Made by a program: the position numbers and the translations under genes
DNA from: Arthrobacter sp.
GTDB taxonomy: Bacteria > Actinomycetota > Actinomycetes > Actinomycetales > Micrococcaceae
Reading direction: 5' to 3'
DNA: 48,049 nt
Assembly (NCBI GenBank): GCA_029257465.1
Contig: JARIBG010000005.1
Coordinates: forward strand, 1-48,049
The notes under the pieces: model-generated
Database searches by the model: none
What the model saw: only the letters and a program-made list of their open reading frames with translations
What the model was told of the DNA's origin: nothing
Shown: in pieces, positions 15,437-24,630 of the stretch
Layout: every line of letters begins with the position of its first letter
How positions within the stretch are numbered: position 1 is the first letter of the stretch

Positions 15437-16498
15437 ATGGACCTTGGAGCATCGCACCCGCTGGTCGACGGACGCACGTCCGGCTCGGCCCTCATCCGCG
15501 CCTACCGTGGGCAGAAGCCGCACCGGCGCCCCGTGTGGTTCATGCGTCAGGCCGGGCGGTCCCTGCCCGAGTACCGGGCTCTGCGGGAGGGCACCGACAT
15601 GCTGCAGTCGTGCCTCATCCCTGAGCTGGCCTCCGAGATCACCCTCCAGCCCGTGCGGCGGCACGACGTCGACGCGGGGATCTTCTTCTCCGACATCGTG
15701 ATCCCGCTCAAGCTCGCAGGCGTCGACGTGGACATCGTTCCCGGCGTGGGGCCCGTCCTCGGCTCGCCGATCCGGTCCGCCGCCGACGTCGCCGCCCTGC
15801 CGCGCCTGACGCCCGAGGCCCTCGAGCCCATCCGGCAGGCCGTGCGCCTGACCGTCGAGCAGCTCGGGTCGACCCCCCTCGTCGGATTCGCCGGTGCTCC
15901 CTTCACCCTGGCCGCCTACATGGTCGAGGGGAAGCCGTCCCGGGACCACCTCGGGCCGCGCACCATGATGCACGCCGATCCGGGCACCTGGCGCGCCCTG
16001 ACGGAATGGGCGGCGGACGCCTCCGGCATGTTCCTCCGCGCCCAGCTCGAGGCCGGTGCCAGCGCCGCTCAGCTCTTCGACTCCTGGGCCGGCTCGCTCT
16101 CGCTGACCGACTACCACCATCACGTGGCGCCGGCGTCGCGCAGGGCGCTGGACCACGTCCGCGGCCTCGGAGCACCCCTGATCCACTTCGGCACGGGCAC
16201 CTCCGAGCTGCTCGTGGCTATGCGCGACGTCGGTGTGGACGTGATCGGTGTCGATTACCGGCTGCCGCTCGACGAGGCCAACCGGCGCCTCGGCGGTGCC
16301 GTCCCCCTGCAGGGCAACATCGATCCGGCTCTGCTGCCCGCACCCTGGCCGATCCTCGAGCAGCATGTGCGTGAGGTACTCGCCGCCGGAGCAGCAGCGC
16401 CGGGGCACGTGGTGAACCTCGGGCACGGTGTACCTCCCGACACCGACCCGGATGTCCTCACACGCGTCGTCGAGCTCATCCACTCGCTGGAGCCCTAG
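15437..16498 (+). CDS. hemE: Uroporphyrinogen decarboxylase
   Basis: A 353-residue cofactor-free enzyme that converts uroporphyrinogen III to coproporphyrinogen III. The family signature PVWFMRQAGRSLPEYR (about residues 34-49) contains the substrate-binding arginines. FFSDIVIPL, GFAGAPFTLAAYMVEG, QLFDSWAG and LQGNIDPALL all match conserved blocks, and the length is normal. The ATG at 15437 is chosen over an upstream in-frame ATG at 15410 because the latter lies within the promoter. It is first in the plus-strand heme operon, with 2 nt to the next gene. Confidence 0.95.
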   Translation: MDLGASHPLVDGRTSGSALIRAYRGQKPHRRPVWFMRQAGRSLPEYRALREGTDMLQSCLIPELASEITLQPVRRHDVDAGIFFSDIVIPLKLAGVDVDIVPGVGPVLGSPIRSAADVAALPRLTPEALEPIRQAVRLTVEQLGSTPLVGFAGAPFTLAAYMVEGKPSRDHLGPRTMMHADPGTWRALTEWAADASGMFLRAQLEAGASAAQLFDSWAGSLSLTDYHHHVAPASRRALDHVRGLGAPLIHFGTGTSELLVAMRDVGVDVIGVDYRLPLDEANRRLGGAVPLQGNIDPALLPAPWPILEQHVREVLAAGAAAPGHVVNLGHGVPPDTDPDVLTRVVELIHSLEP

Positions 16499-16500
16499 GC

Positions 16501-17994
16501 ATGGCCAGGCGTACCGGCACTGACACTGCGGCCGGCGCCGCCGCCCCCGGGCAGCAGCGCGGCGTCGTCGTGATCGGCGGAGGGATGGCGGGTCTGCTGG
16601 CCGCGCGGACCCTCCTCAAGCGCGGCATCCGCGTGACCCTGCTGGAGCGTTCGGATCGTTTCGGTGGCACCGTGGATGCGCGGATGCTCGGCGGCTTCTA
16701 CCTCGACAGCGGCGCCGAGTCCTTCTCCACCCGCTCGGCCACCGTTCCCGCCCTGGCGGCGGAGCTCGGGCTGGGCGAGCGCGTCGTGACCCCCGATACG
16801 AGCGGAGCCTGGGTGCAGCTACCGGGCAAGGATCTCCGGACCTCCGCCCGGCCCCTGCCGAACTCAGGGGTCCTCGGCATCCCGGCCGATCCGTCCGATC
16901 CGGCCATCGGCGCCATGATCAGCCGCGCCGGGTCCGTCCGGGCAGCCCTCGACAAGGTCCTGCCGCTGGGTTCCCTCGCCACCCGATCGGGGGTCAGTCT
17001 CGGAGAGCTGGTCCGCACCCGCATGGGCGAGGACGTCCTCACACGCCTCGTCGCGCCGGTCGCGGGAGGTGTCTTCTCCGCCGACCCCGACGATCTCGAC
17101 GTCGACTCCGTGGCCCCGGGTCTGCGGTCGACGATGGCGCGGCTCGGGTCCCTCGGGGCCGCAGCGGGCGCCCTGCGCGCGGCGGCACCGGCCGGTGCCG
17201 CCGTCGCCGGCCTCGAGGGAGGGATCGCCCAGCTCCGGGATCGCCTCGTCGCCGAACTCCGCACGGACGGTGCGGATCTGCGGACGGGGGAGGAGGTCAC
17301 GGGCCTGACCCGATCGTTGACCGGGTGGATCGTCACGATGGAGCGCTCGAATCTGACGCGTCACCTTCCGGCCGACGGCGCCGTCGTCGCCACCGAGGGG
17401 CGTGCCGCCGTCGAGCTGCTCGCGCCGGTTCTGCCTGCCCTGGACGGCGAGCGGCCCGATCCGGTACCGGGTGTGGCCCTCGTGACCTTCATCGTCGACG
17501 TTCCCGAACTCGACGCCAGCCCGAGGGGGACCGGCGTCCTCGTGGCTCGCGGCGTGGAGGGGATTGCCGCCAAGGCACTCACGCACTCGACCGCGAAGTG
17601 GGGTTGGCTGCGCGACCAGGCCGGACCGGGCTCCCACGTGCTGCGTCTGTCCTTCGGGCGCGTGGGCGACGATCCCGCCGACGTCGGGATCTCCAGTGCC
17701 GACGACGTCCTGTTCCGCCGCGCGCTCGCCGATGCCTCCGCGCTCCTCGATGTACCGATCGGCGTCTCCGACGTCCTGGACCAGGACGTGGTGCGCTGGG
17801 CCGGTTCCCTGCCGCACGCCGCCGTGGGACATCGTGAGCGGGTGGCCCGCATCAGGTCGCTCGTGGCGGAACGGGCGGACTCCCTCGCCGTCACCGGCGG
17901 GTGGCTCGCGGGGACCGGGCTGGTGGCGGTGATCGACGACGCCCGCGCGCGCGCGGAGGCACTCGCCGATGCTCTGACCTCTCGCCCGATGTGA
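16501..17994 (+). CDS. hemY: Coproporphyrinogen III oxidase (HemY type, CgoX)
   Basis: A 497-residue flavoprotein of the HemY/protoporphyrinogen oxidase family. The FAD dinucleotide fold is at the N-terminus (GVVVIGGGMAGLLAARTLLK, then VTLLERSDRFGG), and GGVFSADPDDLDVDSV and a C-terminal AITGGWLAGTGL-like FAD segment follow. In actinobacteria such proteins oxidise coproporphyrinogen III to coproporphyrin III with O2 as part of the coproporphyrin-dependent route; the neighbouring ChdC supports that here. It starts 2 nt after hemE, with GGAG 8 nt upstream of the ATG. The substrate assignment is by family and context. Confidence 0.93.
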   Translation: MARRTGTDTAAGAAAPGQQRGVVVIGGGMAGLLAARTLLKRGIRVTLLERSDRFGGTVDARMLGGFYLDSGAESFSTRSATVPALAAELGLGERVVTPDTSGAWVQLPGKDLRTSARPLPNSGVLGIPADPSDPAIGAMISRAGSVRAALDKVLPLGSLATRSGVSLGELVRTRMGEDVLTRLVAPVAGGVFSADPDDLDVDSVAPGLRSTMARLGSLGAAAGALRAAAPAGAAVAGLEGGIAQLRDRLVAELRTDGADLRTGEEVTGLTRSLTGWIVTMERSNLTRHLPADGAVVATEGRAAVELLAPVLPALDGERPDPVPGVALVTFIVDVPELDASPRGTGVLVARGVEGIAAKALTHSTAKWGWLRDQAGPGSHVLRLSFGRVGDDPADVGISSADDVLFRRALADASALLDVPIGVSDVLDQDVVRWAGSLPHAAVGHRERVARIRSLVAERADSLAVTGGWLAGTGLVAVIDDARARAEALADALTSRPM

Positions 17995-18003
17995 TGTTCG
18001 TCG

Positions 18004-18059
18004 CTTCTACGGAGTGTAGAAGAAAATGATTTCGATTCGTCTCCGGACAGAGGCAAACT
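18004..18059 (+). promoter_or_regulatory. chdC promoter with inverted repeat and A/T-rich box
   Basis: CTTCTAC-5 nt-GTAGAAG (18004-18022) is a perfect 7-bp inverted repeat. It is followed by an A/T-rich stretch with GAAA-4 nt-TTTC symmetry (about 18021-18033), unusual in this GC-rich window and loosely like a Fur-type box. CAAACT at 18054-18059 is 6 nt from the chdC ATG, giving a second, leaderless promoter inside the heme cluster. The inverted repeat could instead end hemY transcripts. Confidence 0.45.
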
Positions 18060-18065
18060 GGAGTC

Positions 18066-18794
18066 ATGACTGAGTCGACCGGCAGTACTCCCGACCACGC
18101 GCCACAGCAGACCGGAGAGGGCGACGACGCCCCCGGTGAGCTGTTCTACACCCTCTGGACCGTTTTCAGGCGCAGCGCCGGTGCCGCAGACATCGACGCG
18201 GGCGCTGCCGGAGAACTCGAGGAGGCCATCGCCTCCTTCGACCAGGACGGCGTGGTGTTGCGCGGGTTCTACGACGTCTCGGCGATGCGCGCCGGAGCGG
18301 ACGTGATGGTCTGGCTGCACGGCCCGGAGCCCGAGAAGCTGCAGAACGCCGTGAGGACACTGCGCCGCACCGGGGCATTCGCCGGGGCTGAGATCGAGTG
18401 GTCGGCCATGGGCGTCCACCGCGACGCCGAGTTCTCCAAATCCCACAGCCCCGCGTTCTCCCGCGGCGTGGCGCCGGCCGACTGGGTCTGCGTGTACCCG
18501 TTCGTGAGGTCCTACGACTGGTACATCCTGCCCATGGAGGAGCGCCGCCAGATGCTCGTCGACCACGGCATGAAGGGCCGCAAGTACCCGCAGGTCCTGT
18601 CCAACACGGTGTCGTCCTTCGCCCTGAACGACTACGAATGGATCCTGGCACTCGAGGCCCCCGAACTGGTGGACCTCGTGGATCTCATGCGCCACCTCCG
18701 GGAGACCGAAGCGCGCCGGCACGTGCGCGAGGAAGTGCCGTTCTTCACGGGCCGGCGGATCACCCACCACGAGATTGCAGAGGTACTCCAGTGA
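18066..18794 (+). CDS. hemQ: Coproheme decarboxylase ChdC (HemQ)
   Basis: A 242-residue member of the chlorite-dismutase-like family that performs the last step of the coproporphyrin pathway, decarboxylating two propionates of Fe-coproporphyrin III to give heme b using peroxide. Residues matching the actinobacterial enzyme can be seen: His127 (KSHSPAF), Tyr144 (VCVYPFVRSYDWY), and a proximal-ligand His167 in VDHGMKGRKY. Their spacing equals that of His118, Tyr135 and His158 of the C. diphtheriae enzyme. It has its own leaderless promoter candidate, and its stop overlaps the cpfC GTG by 4 nt. Confidence 0.95.
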   Translation: MTESTGSTPDHAPQQTGEGDDAPGELFYTLWTVFRRSAGAADIDAGAAGELEEAIASFDQDGVVLRGFYDVSAMRAGADVMVWLHGPEPEKLQNAVRTLRRTGAFAGAEIEWSAMGVHRDAEFSKSHSPAFSRGVAPADWVCVYPFVRSYDWYILPMEERRQMLVDHGMKGRKYPQVLSNTVSSFALNDYEWILALEAPELVDLVDLMRHLRETEARRHVREEVPFFTGRRITHHEIAEVLQ

Positions 18795-19996
18795 CCACTC
18801 AGGTATTCGACCCACGCGAGGGCATCGACGAGAACGGCAGGATGGCACCCAAGGCGTACGACGCCGTCGTGCTCGCCTCCTTCGGCGGACCCGAGGGGCA
18901 GGACGACGTCATCCCGTTCCTGCGCAATGTCACACGCGGCCGCGGCATCCCCGACGAGCGCCTCGAGGAGGTCTCGCACCACTACCGGGCGTTCGGCGGT
19001 GTGAGTCCCATCAACGGCCAGAACCGGGCGTTGCGCGGTGCCATGGAGGCCGAGCTGCGCCGCCGCGGCATCGACCTGCCGGTCTACTGGGGCAACCGGA
19101 ACTGGGAGCCGTTCATCGCCGACACGCTGCAGGAGGCGTACGACGCCGGCCACCGCAGGGTGCTCGCCGTGACCACGAGTGCCTACTCCTGCTACTCGAG
19201 CTGCCGGCAGTACCGCGAGGATCTCGGGATGGCGCTGGTGAAGACGGGCCTCGAGGGTCGCCTCGAGGTGGACAAGGTACGCCAGTACTTCGACCACCCG
19301 GGCTTCGTGGAGCCCTTCGTCGAGGGCGTCACCGAGGGCCTCGCAGCGGTTCGTGCCGGCCTCGCCGAGCAGGGCACTCCCGAGGCTCCCGTGCACATCA
19401 TGTTCTCCACGCACTCCCTCCCCATGGGTGACGCGGAGGCCGCGGGTCCCCGCGACGCGGACGGCGGTCCGGCCTACGAGGAGGGTGCCTACGTGGCGCA
19501 GCATCTCGCGACCGCCCAGGCCGTCCTCGACCGCATCCCCGAGGCCGAAGGACTCGAGTGGTCGCTCGTCTACCAGTCGCGCTCCGGCGCCCCGCACATC
19601 CCCTGGCTCGAACCCGACATCAGCGACGCCCTCCGTGACCGCTACGAGCACGGTACGCGCGGCGTCGTCGTCGTGCCCCTCGGGTTCGTCTCCGACCACA
19701 TGGAGGTGGCCTGGGACCTCGACACCGAGGCGAGGCAGACCTGCGACGAGCTCGGCATCGTCATGGACCGCGTCCCGACGCCCGGCACCCACCGGAAGTT
19801 CGTCGAGGGCCTGATCGACCTGATCCTGGAGCGTACCGTCGAGCACAACATCGCCGAGCGTCCCTCGACGACGTCGCTGGGTCCCTGGTACGACGTCTGC
19901 CGCCCGAACTGCTGCGCCAACCGACGCGGGGAGAAGCCGACCGTCGCGGCCGTCGACTCCACCGTTGGCACACCGCTGCCGAACCCCGGCGAGTAA
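18791..19996 (+). CDS. hemH: Coproporphyrin ferrochelatase (HemH/CpfC)
   Basis: A 401-residue ferrochelatase inserting Fe2+ into coproporphyrin III. LASFGGPEGQDDVIPFL, HHYRAFGGVSPING, GNRNWEPF, FSTHSLPM (with the conserved catalytic His) and VVPLGFVSDHMEV are diagnostic. The C-terminus carries VCRPNCCANRRGEKP; together with Cys residues in SCYSSCRQY these are candidates for the [2Fe-2S] cluster known from some bacterial ferrochelatases, including the mycobacterial one. The GTG at 18791 overlaps the chdC stop (GTGA). The stop TAA shares one base with the hemC ATG (TAATG). It is annotated as coproporphyrin-type by pathway context. Confidence 0.94.
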   Translation: MTTQVFDPREGIDENGRMAPKAYDAVVLASFGGPEGQDDVIPFLRNVTRGRGIPDERLEEVSHHYRAFGGVSPINGQNRALRGAMEAELRRRGIDLPVYWGNRNWEPFIADTLQEAYDAGHRRVLAVTTSAYSCYSSCRQYREDLGMALVKTGLEGRLEVDKVRQYFDHPGFVEPFVEGVTEGLAAVRAGLAEQGTPEAPVHIMFSTHSLPMGDAEAAGPRDADGGPAYEEGAYVAQHLATAQAVLDRIPEAEGLEWSLVYQSRSGAPHIPWLEPDISDALRDRYEHGTRGVVVVPLGFVSDHMEVAWDLDTEARQTCDELGIVMDRVPTPGTHRKFVEGLIDLILERTVEHNIAERPSTTSLGPWYDVCRPNCCANRRGEKPTVAAVDSTVGTPLPNPGE

Positions 19997-20940
19997 TGAC
20001 GCCCATCAGGATCGGGACGCGGGGCAGTGCCCTGGCGATGACGCAGACGACGACGGTCGCCGAGAGGGTGTCCCAGCTCGCCGGTTCGCCCTACGAGCTC
20101 GTGCGGGTCCGGACCGAGGGGGACATCCTGAAGGGCTCGCTCTCACAGATCGGCGGCACCGGTGTCTTCGTCGCGGCACTGCGCGATGCAGTACTCCAGG
20201 AGCGCTGCGACCTCGCGGTGCACTCGCTCAAGGATCTCCCGACGCTGCCCGCGCCAGGTCTGACGCTCGGCGCGGTACCGGAGCGGGAGGACGTCCGCGA
20301 CGCCCTGTGCGCCCGGGACGGTCTCACCCTCGCCACGCTCCCCGACGGCGCGAAGGTGGGGACCGGCTCGCCGCGCCGCGCCGCGCAGCTGAGGGCCGCC
20401 CGACCGGGGATCGAGGTCGTGGACATCCGCGGCAATGTCGATACACGTCTCGGTCGCGTCGCAGGTCTGTTCAGCGGTGCTCCGGGAGATCTCGACGCCG
20501 TCGTCCTCGCCGCTGCCGGACTGCGTCGGTTGGGCCGCGAGAAGGTCATCACCGAACTCATCGATCCCGCCGTCATGCTGCCGGCGCCAGGTCAGGGAGC
20601 CCTGGCCGTGGAGCGCCGCGAGAGCGAGGCGGTGCCCGGCGTGCGGGAGGCACTGACGTCCTACGATCACCTGCCCACCCGGCTCGCCGTCACGGCGGAG
20701 CGCGCTGTCCTGTGGCGTCTCGAGGCCGGATGCAGTGCCCCCATCGGCGCTCTGGCACAGCTGCAGGGCGACGAGCTGGCCCTCGAGGCCGTGGTCTGCA
20801 GCCTGGACGGGCGATCGATCCTCCGACTGACCCGCTCTGCCCCTGCCGCGGACGCGGACGCCGCAGCCGACCTCGGGCGCGAGCTGGCCGATGACCTCCT
20901 CGCCGCGGGCGCGGCCGGCATCGCTCCGCTGACGATCTAG
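19996..20940 (+). CDS. hemC: Hydroxymethylbilane synthase (porphobilinogen deaminase)
   Basis: A 314-residue enzyme that polymerises four porphobilinogens to hydroxymethylbilane. RIGTRGSALAMTQT opens the protein. HSLKDLPTLPAPG, GTGSPRRAAQL, RGNVDTRLGRV and APGQGALAVE are the usual blocks, and RLEAGCSAPIGA carries the Cys that anchors the dipyrromethane cofactor. The ATG is formed by the TAATG overlap with hemH, so translation is probably coupled. It ends 6 nt before hemD. Confidence 0.96.
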   Translation: MTPIRIGTRGSALAMTQTTTVAERVSQLAGSPYELVRVRTEGDILKGSLSQIGGTGVFVAALRDAVLQERCDLAVHSLKDLPTLPAPGLTLGAVPEREDVRDALCARDGLTLATLPDGAKVGTGSPRRAAQLRAARPGIEVVDIRGNVDTRLGRVAGLFSGAPGDLDAVVLAAAGLRRLGREKVITELIDPAVMLPAPGQGALAVERRESEAVPGVREALTSYDHLPTRLAVTAERAVLWRLEAGCSAPIGALAQLQGDELALEAVVCSLDGRSILRLTRSAPAADADAAADLGRELADDLLAAGAAGIAPLTI

Positions 20941-20946
20941 GCTCCA

Positions 20947-22815
20947 GTGGCAGCTGAGGGGCCGATCCGGCCGGTGATCGTCCTGCGGCACCCCGCACGC
21001 TCCGTGCGCCTGCAGGCGGCCCTGGGGGCCGGCGGTTTCCCGGTGCTCGCGCTGCCGCTCACGGACACCGAACTGCCGGGAGACACCGACGCCGTCGTGC
21101 GTGAACTGGCGGCGCTCGGCCAGGGCGAGTACGCCTGGCTCGTGGTGACGAGCGGCAACACCGTACAGGCACTGGATCTGCTCGCCCGACGCTCCGGTAC
21201 CTCGGTGGCGGACGCCGTCCGCTCCGGGGGTGCCCGGGTAGTGGCGGTCGGAGCGGCCACCGCGGAACTGCTGAACGGTATCGACGTCGGGGTCGGGCTG
21301 ATCCCCGACGACGAATCCGCCGCCGGCATCCTGGACATCTTCCCCCGCGGAGCGGGTCGGGTCCTCCTGCCGCAGTCCGATCTCGCCCCCGGCGGTCTTC
21401 GCGCCGGACTGGAGCACCTCGGCTGGTCCGTGCGGCGCGTCGAGGCCTACCGCACCGTGGCGTATCCGGCCGCGCCGGAGCGACGGGTTCCCGGCGCCGA
21501 GGAGGCCGGCAGTCCGCCTCCGCTGCTCGGCATGAGCGATGCCCTCGACCTCCTGAGCGGTAGCGTGCGGCCCATCGTCGTCTTCACCGCGCCCAGCACC
21601 GTCCGGCAGTTCCGTGACAGGCTGGTGGGTGAGGGTGGCGCCGGTTCCGGCAGCTTCACGGCGGTCGCCATCGGCCGGACCACGGCAGCAGCACTGCGCG
21701 CCGAAGGGTGGGAACCGGCGGCGACGGCTGCCACGCCCACACCGGACGGCGTCGCCCGTGCCGTCCAGGACGCGGCCGGACGCACTCCCACCACAGATCA
21801 TTCGCTGAAGACCGAACGGAGATCGATCATGAGTTTCCCCCAGCACCGGCCGCGACGGCTGCGCTCCACACCCGCGATGCGCCGCATGGTCGCCGAGCAC
21901 AGGGTGCACCCGGCGGAGCTGATCCTGCCGGCGTTCATCCGCGAGGGCCTCACCGAGCCCTCACCCATCTCGTCCATGCCCGGCGTCGTGCAGCACACCA
22001 CCGACTCGCTCAGGCGGGCCGCGGCCGAGGCCGTGGAGCGCGGCGTGGGCGGCATCATGCTCTTCGGCATCCCCGAGCACCGCGACGCCACCGGCAGCGC
22101 GGGCATCGATCCCGACGGCGTCCTGAACAGGGCGATCGCCGACGTCAGGAGCGAGGTGGGGGACTCGCTCGTCGTGATGAGCGACGTCTGCCTCGACGAG
22201 TTCACCGATCACGGTCACTGCGGGGTGCTCGACGCCGACGGCGCCGTGGACAACGACGCCACCCTCGCCCTCTATGCCCGGATGGCCGTGGAGCAGGCCA
22301 ACGCCGGAGCGCACGTCCTCGGCCCGTCCGGGATGATGGACGGGCAGGTCGGCGTCATCCGGCAGGCCCTGGACGAGGCCGGCCACCAGGACACCACGGT
22401 GCTCGCCTACGCCGCGAAGTACGCCTCCGCCTTCTACGGGCCCTTCCGCGAAGCCGTCGACTCCCAGCTCACCGGTGACCGACGGACCTACCAGATGGAC
22501 GCGGCGAACCGCCGGGAAGCACTCCTCGAGGTGGAACTCGATCTCGAGGAGGGCGCCGACCTGGTGATGGTCAAGCCCGCGATGAGCTATCTCGACATCC
22601 TCGCCGATGTCGCTGCGATGTCGCCCGTGCCGGTGGCGGCCTACCAGATCTCGGGGGAGTACGCCATGATCGAGGCTGCCGCGGCGAACGGCTGGATCGA
22701 CCGGCGACGCGCCATCGAGGAGTCGGTCCTCGGCATCAAGCGCGCCGGTGCGCAGCTGATCCTCACCTACTGGGCTTCGGAGCTCGCGCTCTGGCTCGAT
22801 GACCACCACAGCTAA
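20947..22815 (+). CDS. hemDB: HemD-HemB fusion frame: uroporphyrinogen-III synthase plus porphobilinogen synthase
   Basis: One uninterrupted 622-codon frame. Residues 1-~270 are a HemD uroporphyrinogen-III synthase ([47 protein letters not shown]). A ~20-residue hydrophilic linker ([13 protein letters not shown]) leads to residues 295-622, a full-length HemB porphobilinogen synthase: [18 protein letters not shown] (metal-site region, with Asp at the middle Cys position of zinc enzymes), [14 protein letters not shown] and [11 protein letters not shown] with the Schiff-base Lys. The internal ATG at 21829 has GGAG 7 nt upstream, so separate HemB could also be made. The GTG at 20947 follows hemC by 6 nt. 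The usual state is two genes; the fusion may be real or reflect a 1-nt indel near the hemD end. Confidence 0.9.
   Translation: MAAEGPIRPVIVLRHPARSVRLQAALGAGGFPVLALPLTDTELPGDTDAVVRELAALGQGEYAWLVVTSGNTVQALDLLARRSGTSVADAVRSGGARVVAVGAATAELLNGIDVGVGLIPDDESAAGILDIFPRGAGRVLLPQSDLAPGGLRAGLEHLGWSVRRVEAYRTVAYPAAPERRVPGAEEAGSPPPLLGMSDALDLLSGSVRPIVVFTAPSTVRQFRDRLVGEGGAGSGSFTAVAIGRTTAAALRAEGWEPAATAATPTPDGVARAVQDAAGRTPTTDHSLKTERRSIMSFPQHRPRRLRSTPAMRRMVAEHRVHPAELILPAFIREGLTEPSPISSMPGVVQHTTDSLRRAAAEAVERGVGGIMLFGIPEHRDATGSAGIDPDGVLNRAIADVRSEVGDSLVVMSDVCLDEFTDHGHCGVLDADGAVDNDATLALYARMAVEQANAGAHVLGPSGMMDGQVGVIRQALDEAGHQDTTVLAYAAKYASAFYGPFREAVDSQLTGDRRTYQMDAANRREALLEVELDLEEGADLVMVKPAMSYLDILADVAAMSPVPVAAYQISGEYAMIEAAAANGWIDRRRAIEESVLGIKRAGAQLILTYWASELALWLDDHHS
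21818..21831 (+). promoter_or_regulatory. hemB: Internal ribosome binding site and ATG for HemB
   Basis: GGAG (21818-21821), a 7-nt spacer and ATG (21829-21831) lie in frame inside the hemD-hemB reading frame. Translation from here yields a 328-residue HemB of normal length, so the locus may make both a fusion and free HemB. Confidence 0.65.
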
Positions 22816-22824
22816 GGAACCCTC

Positions 22825-24162
22825 ATGACCACGCCCTCCACGACGTCCGACACCCTGTACGAGCGCGCCCGCGCCCTCATGCCCGGCGGCGTCAATTCCC
22901 CCGTCCGCGCCTTCGGGTCGGTCGGCGGGACGCCGCGCTTCCTCGTCGATGCCCAGGGAGCCTATGTCACCGACGCCGACGGCACGCAGTACGTGGACCT
23001 CGTCGGTTCGTGGGGCCCGGCACTGCTGGGCCACTCGCATCCCGACGTCATCGCCGCCGTCCACCGCGCCGTGGACCACGGGCTCACCTTCGGGGCGTCC
23101 ACACCCGCCGAGGCCGATCTCGCGCAGCTGGTCCAGCAGCGCGTCCCCGCCGTCGAGCTCCTGCGCATGGTGTCCACCGGCACCGAGGCCACCATGACGG
23201 CCGTGCGCCTGGCCCGCGGATTCACGGGGCGGAATCTGATCGTGAAGTTCGCCGGGTGCTACCACGGGCACGTGGACAGTCTGCTCGCAGCGGCCGGATC
23301 GGGGGTCGCCACACTGGCGCTGCCCGGATCCGCGGGTGTCACGGAAGCGACGACGGCGGAGACCCTCGTGCTGCCGTACAACGACGTCGAAGCCGTCGAG
23401 GAAGCCTTCCGCACGCACGGCGAGAACATCGCCGCCATCATCACCGAGGCGGCTCCCGCGAATATGGGCGTGGTGACGCCGGCACCGGGATTCAACGCGT
23501 TCCTCAGCCGGATCAGCGCCGAGCACGGCGCATTGTTCATCGTCGACGAGGTCATGACCGGCTTCCGTACGCACCCCGGCGGGTACTGGAAGCTCACGGG
23601 TGGGGCGGACGACGCCGAGCACCCCTGGACCCCGGATCTGCTCACCTTCGGCAAGGTCATCGGCGGTGGCATCCCGGCCGCAGCGCTGGGCGGTCGCGCC
23701 GACGTCATGAATCACCTTGCCCCGATCGGGCCGGTGTACCAGGCGGGCACGCTGTCGGGGAATCCGATCGCCATGGCCGCCGGCGTCGCCACACTGACCG
23801 CCGCCACGGACGAGGTCTACCGCCACGTCGACGCGCGCTCCCTGGAACTGAGCCAGGCCCTCGCCGAGGCCCTCGCCGACGCCGGGGTGGACCACTCGAT
23901 CCAGCGGGCCGGGAATCTGTTCAGCGTCGCGTTCGGGACGTCGGCGCACGGGGTGTGGAACTATGCCGACGCACAGGGCCAGGAGGCGTTCCGGTACGGG
24001 CCGTTCTTCCACTCCATGCTCGACTCCGGTGTCTATCTGCCGCCGTCGGTGTACGAGGCGTGGTTCCTCTCGGCGGCGCACGACGACGCCGCGATGGAGC
24101 GGGTCCTGACGGCGCTGCCGGCGGCAGCCCGCGCTGCTGCGACGGCGGTCCCGGTCGACTGA
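22825..24162 (+). CDS. hemL: Glutamate-1-semialdehyde 2,1-aminomutase
   Basis: A 445-residue class III PLP aminotransferase that isomerises glutamate-1-semialdehyde to 5-aminolevulinate, acting directly after HemA. Conserved blocks are [65 protein letters not shown], and the PLP-binding Lys in [17 protein letters not shown]. The ATG at 22825 has AAGGAA upstream and is 9 nt from the hemB stop, so it is the last gene of the operon. Length is normal for the family. Confidence 0.96.
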   Translation: MTTPSTTSDTLYERARALMPGGVNSPVRAFGSVGGTPRFLVDAQGAYVTDADGTQYVDLVGSWGPALLGHSHPDVIAAVHRAVDHGLTFGASTPAEADLAQLVQQRVPAVELLRMVSTGTEATMTAVRLARGFTGRNLIVKFAGCYHGHVDSLLAAAGSGVATLALPGSAGVTEATTAETLVLPYNDVEAVEEAFRTHGENIAAIITEAAPANMGVVTPAPGFNAFLSRISAEHGALFIVDEVMTGFRTHPGGYWKLTGGADDAEHPWTPDLLTFGKVIGGGIPAAALGGRADVMNHLAPIGPVYQAGTLSGNPIAMAAGVATLTAATDEVYRHVDARSLELSQALAEALADAGVDHSIQRAGNLFSVAFGTSAHGVWNYADAQGQEAFRYGPFFHSMLDSGVYLPPSVYEAWFLSAAHDDAAMERVLTALPAAARAAATAVPVD

Positions 24163-24174
24163 GCTTCTCCGCGA

Positions 24175-24194
24175 GCGGCGGTTCCCAGCGCCGC
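24175..24194 (+). terminator. Weak hairpin after hemL
   Basis: GCGGCG-8 nt-CGCCGC forms a short GC-only stem 13 nt past the hemL stop, with no T tract. It is a possible terminator of the heme operon. Confidence 0.35.
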
Positions 24195-24249
24195 ACGCTC
24201 TCGGGGCGAACCCTTGTCGACGGAGGAGTCTCAGGTCGACGGCCGAGTC

Positions 24250-24630
24250 TCAGACAGGCGCGAGATCGATGAGGTGTTCGACTCCGGCGAGGTCGATTGC
24301 ATTGCGCGTGTACAGGCGAGCCGAATGGGCGTGCGCCGTGGCGGCGATCAGCAGGTCCATGACGCCTGATCGGGGCTGCCGTCCGACCGCCGCGACGGCG
24401 GCGGCGAGTTGGCCATAGCTGGCGGCGACGTCATCATCGACGGGTAGAGCGTCGAATGTTCGTTGGAAATAGGACAGCCGGCGCAGTCGCTCCGCGCGGA
24501 TCGCCGTGTCGGCCGTGACCAGGACACCGAAGTGCAGTTCGGCCAACGAGGCGGAACTGATGGCCAACTCTCCGTCGAGCGGTGGTACGTCGGTAGCAAT
24601 AAGGACACTTGTGTCGAGAATCGCCTTCAC
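24250..24630 (-). CDS. PIN-domain toxin of a type II TA module (VapC-like)
   Basis: A 126-residue PIN-domain protein, expected to be a metal-dependent RNase. The acidic residues are in place: Asp in AILDTSVLI, Glu in ASLAELHFG, Asp in VMDLLIAATA, and the TRNAIDLAG end motif. The GTG at 24630 overlaps the antitoxin stop by 4 nt (GTGA). The longer in-frame extension to 24744 is antitoxin coding sequence in another frame. Downstream it converges on hemL. The RNA target is not predictable. Confidence 0.92.
   Translation of the reverse strand: MKAILDTSVLIATDVPPLDGELAISSASLAELHFGVLVTADTAIRAERLRRLSYFQRTFDALPVDDDVAASYGQLAAAVAAVGRQPRSGVMDLLIAATAHAHSARLYTRNAIDLAGVEHLIDLAPV

Noticed and set aside
21961-24081. 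Long minus-strand open frame (~706 codons) opposite hemB-hemL
   Set aside because: It is the antisense shadow of two well-conserved heme genes. High GC content makes long stop-free antisense frames common, and its composition is low-complexity His/Arg/Gly with no family motif.
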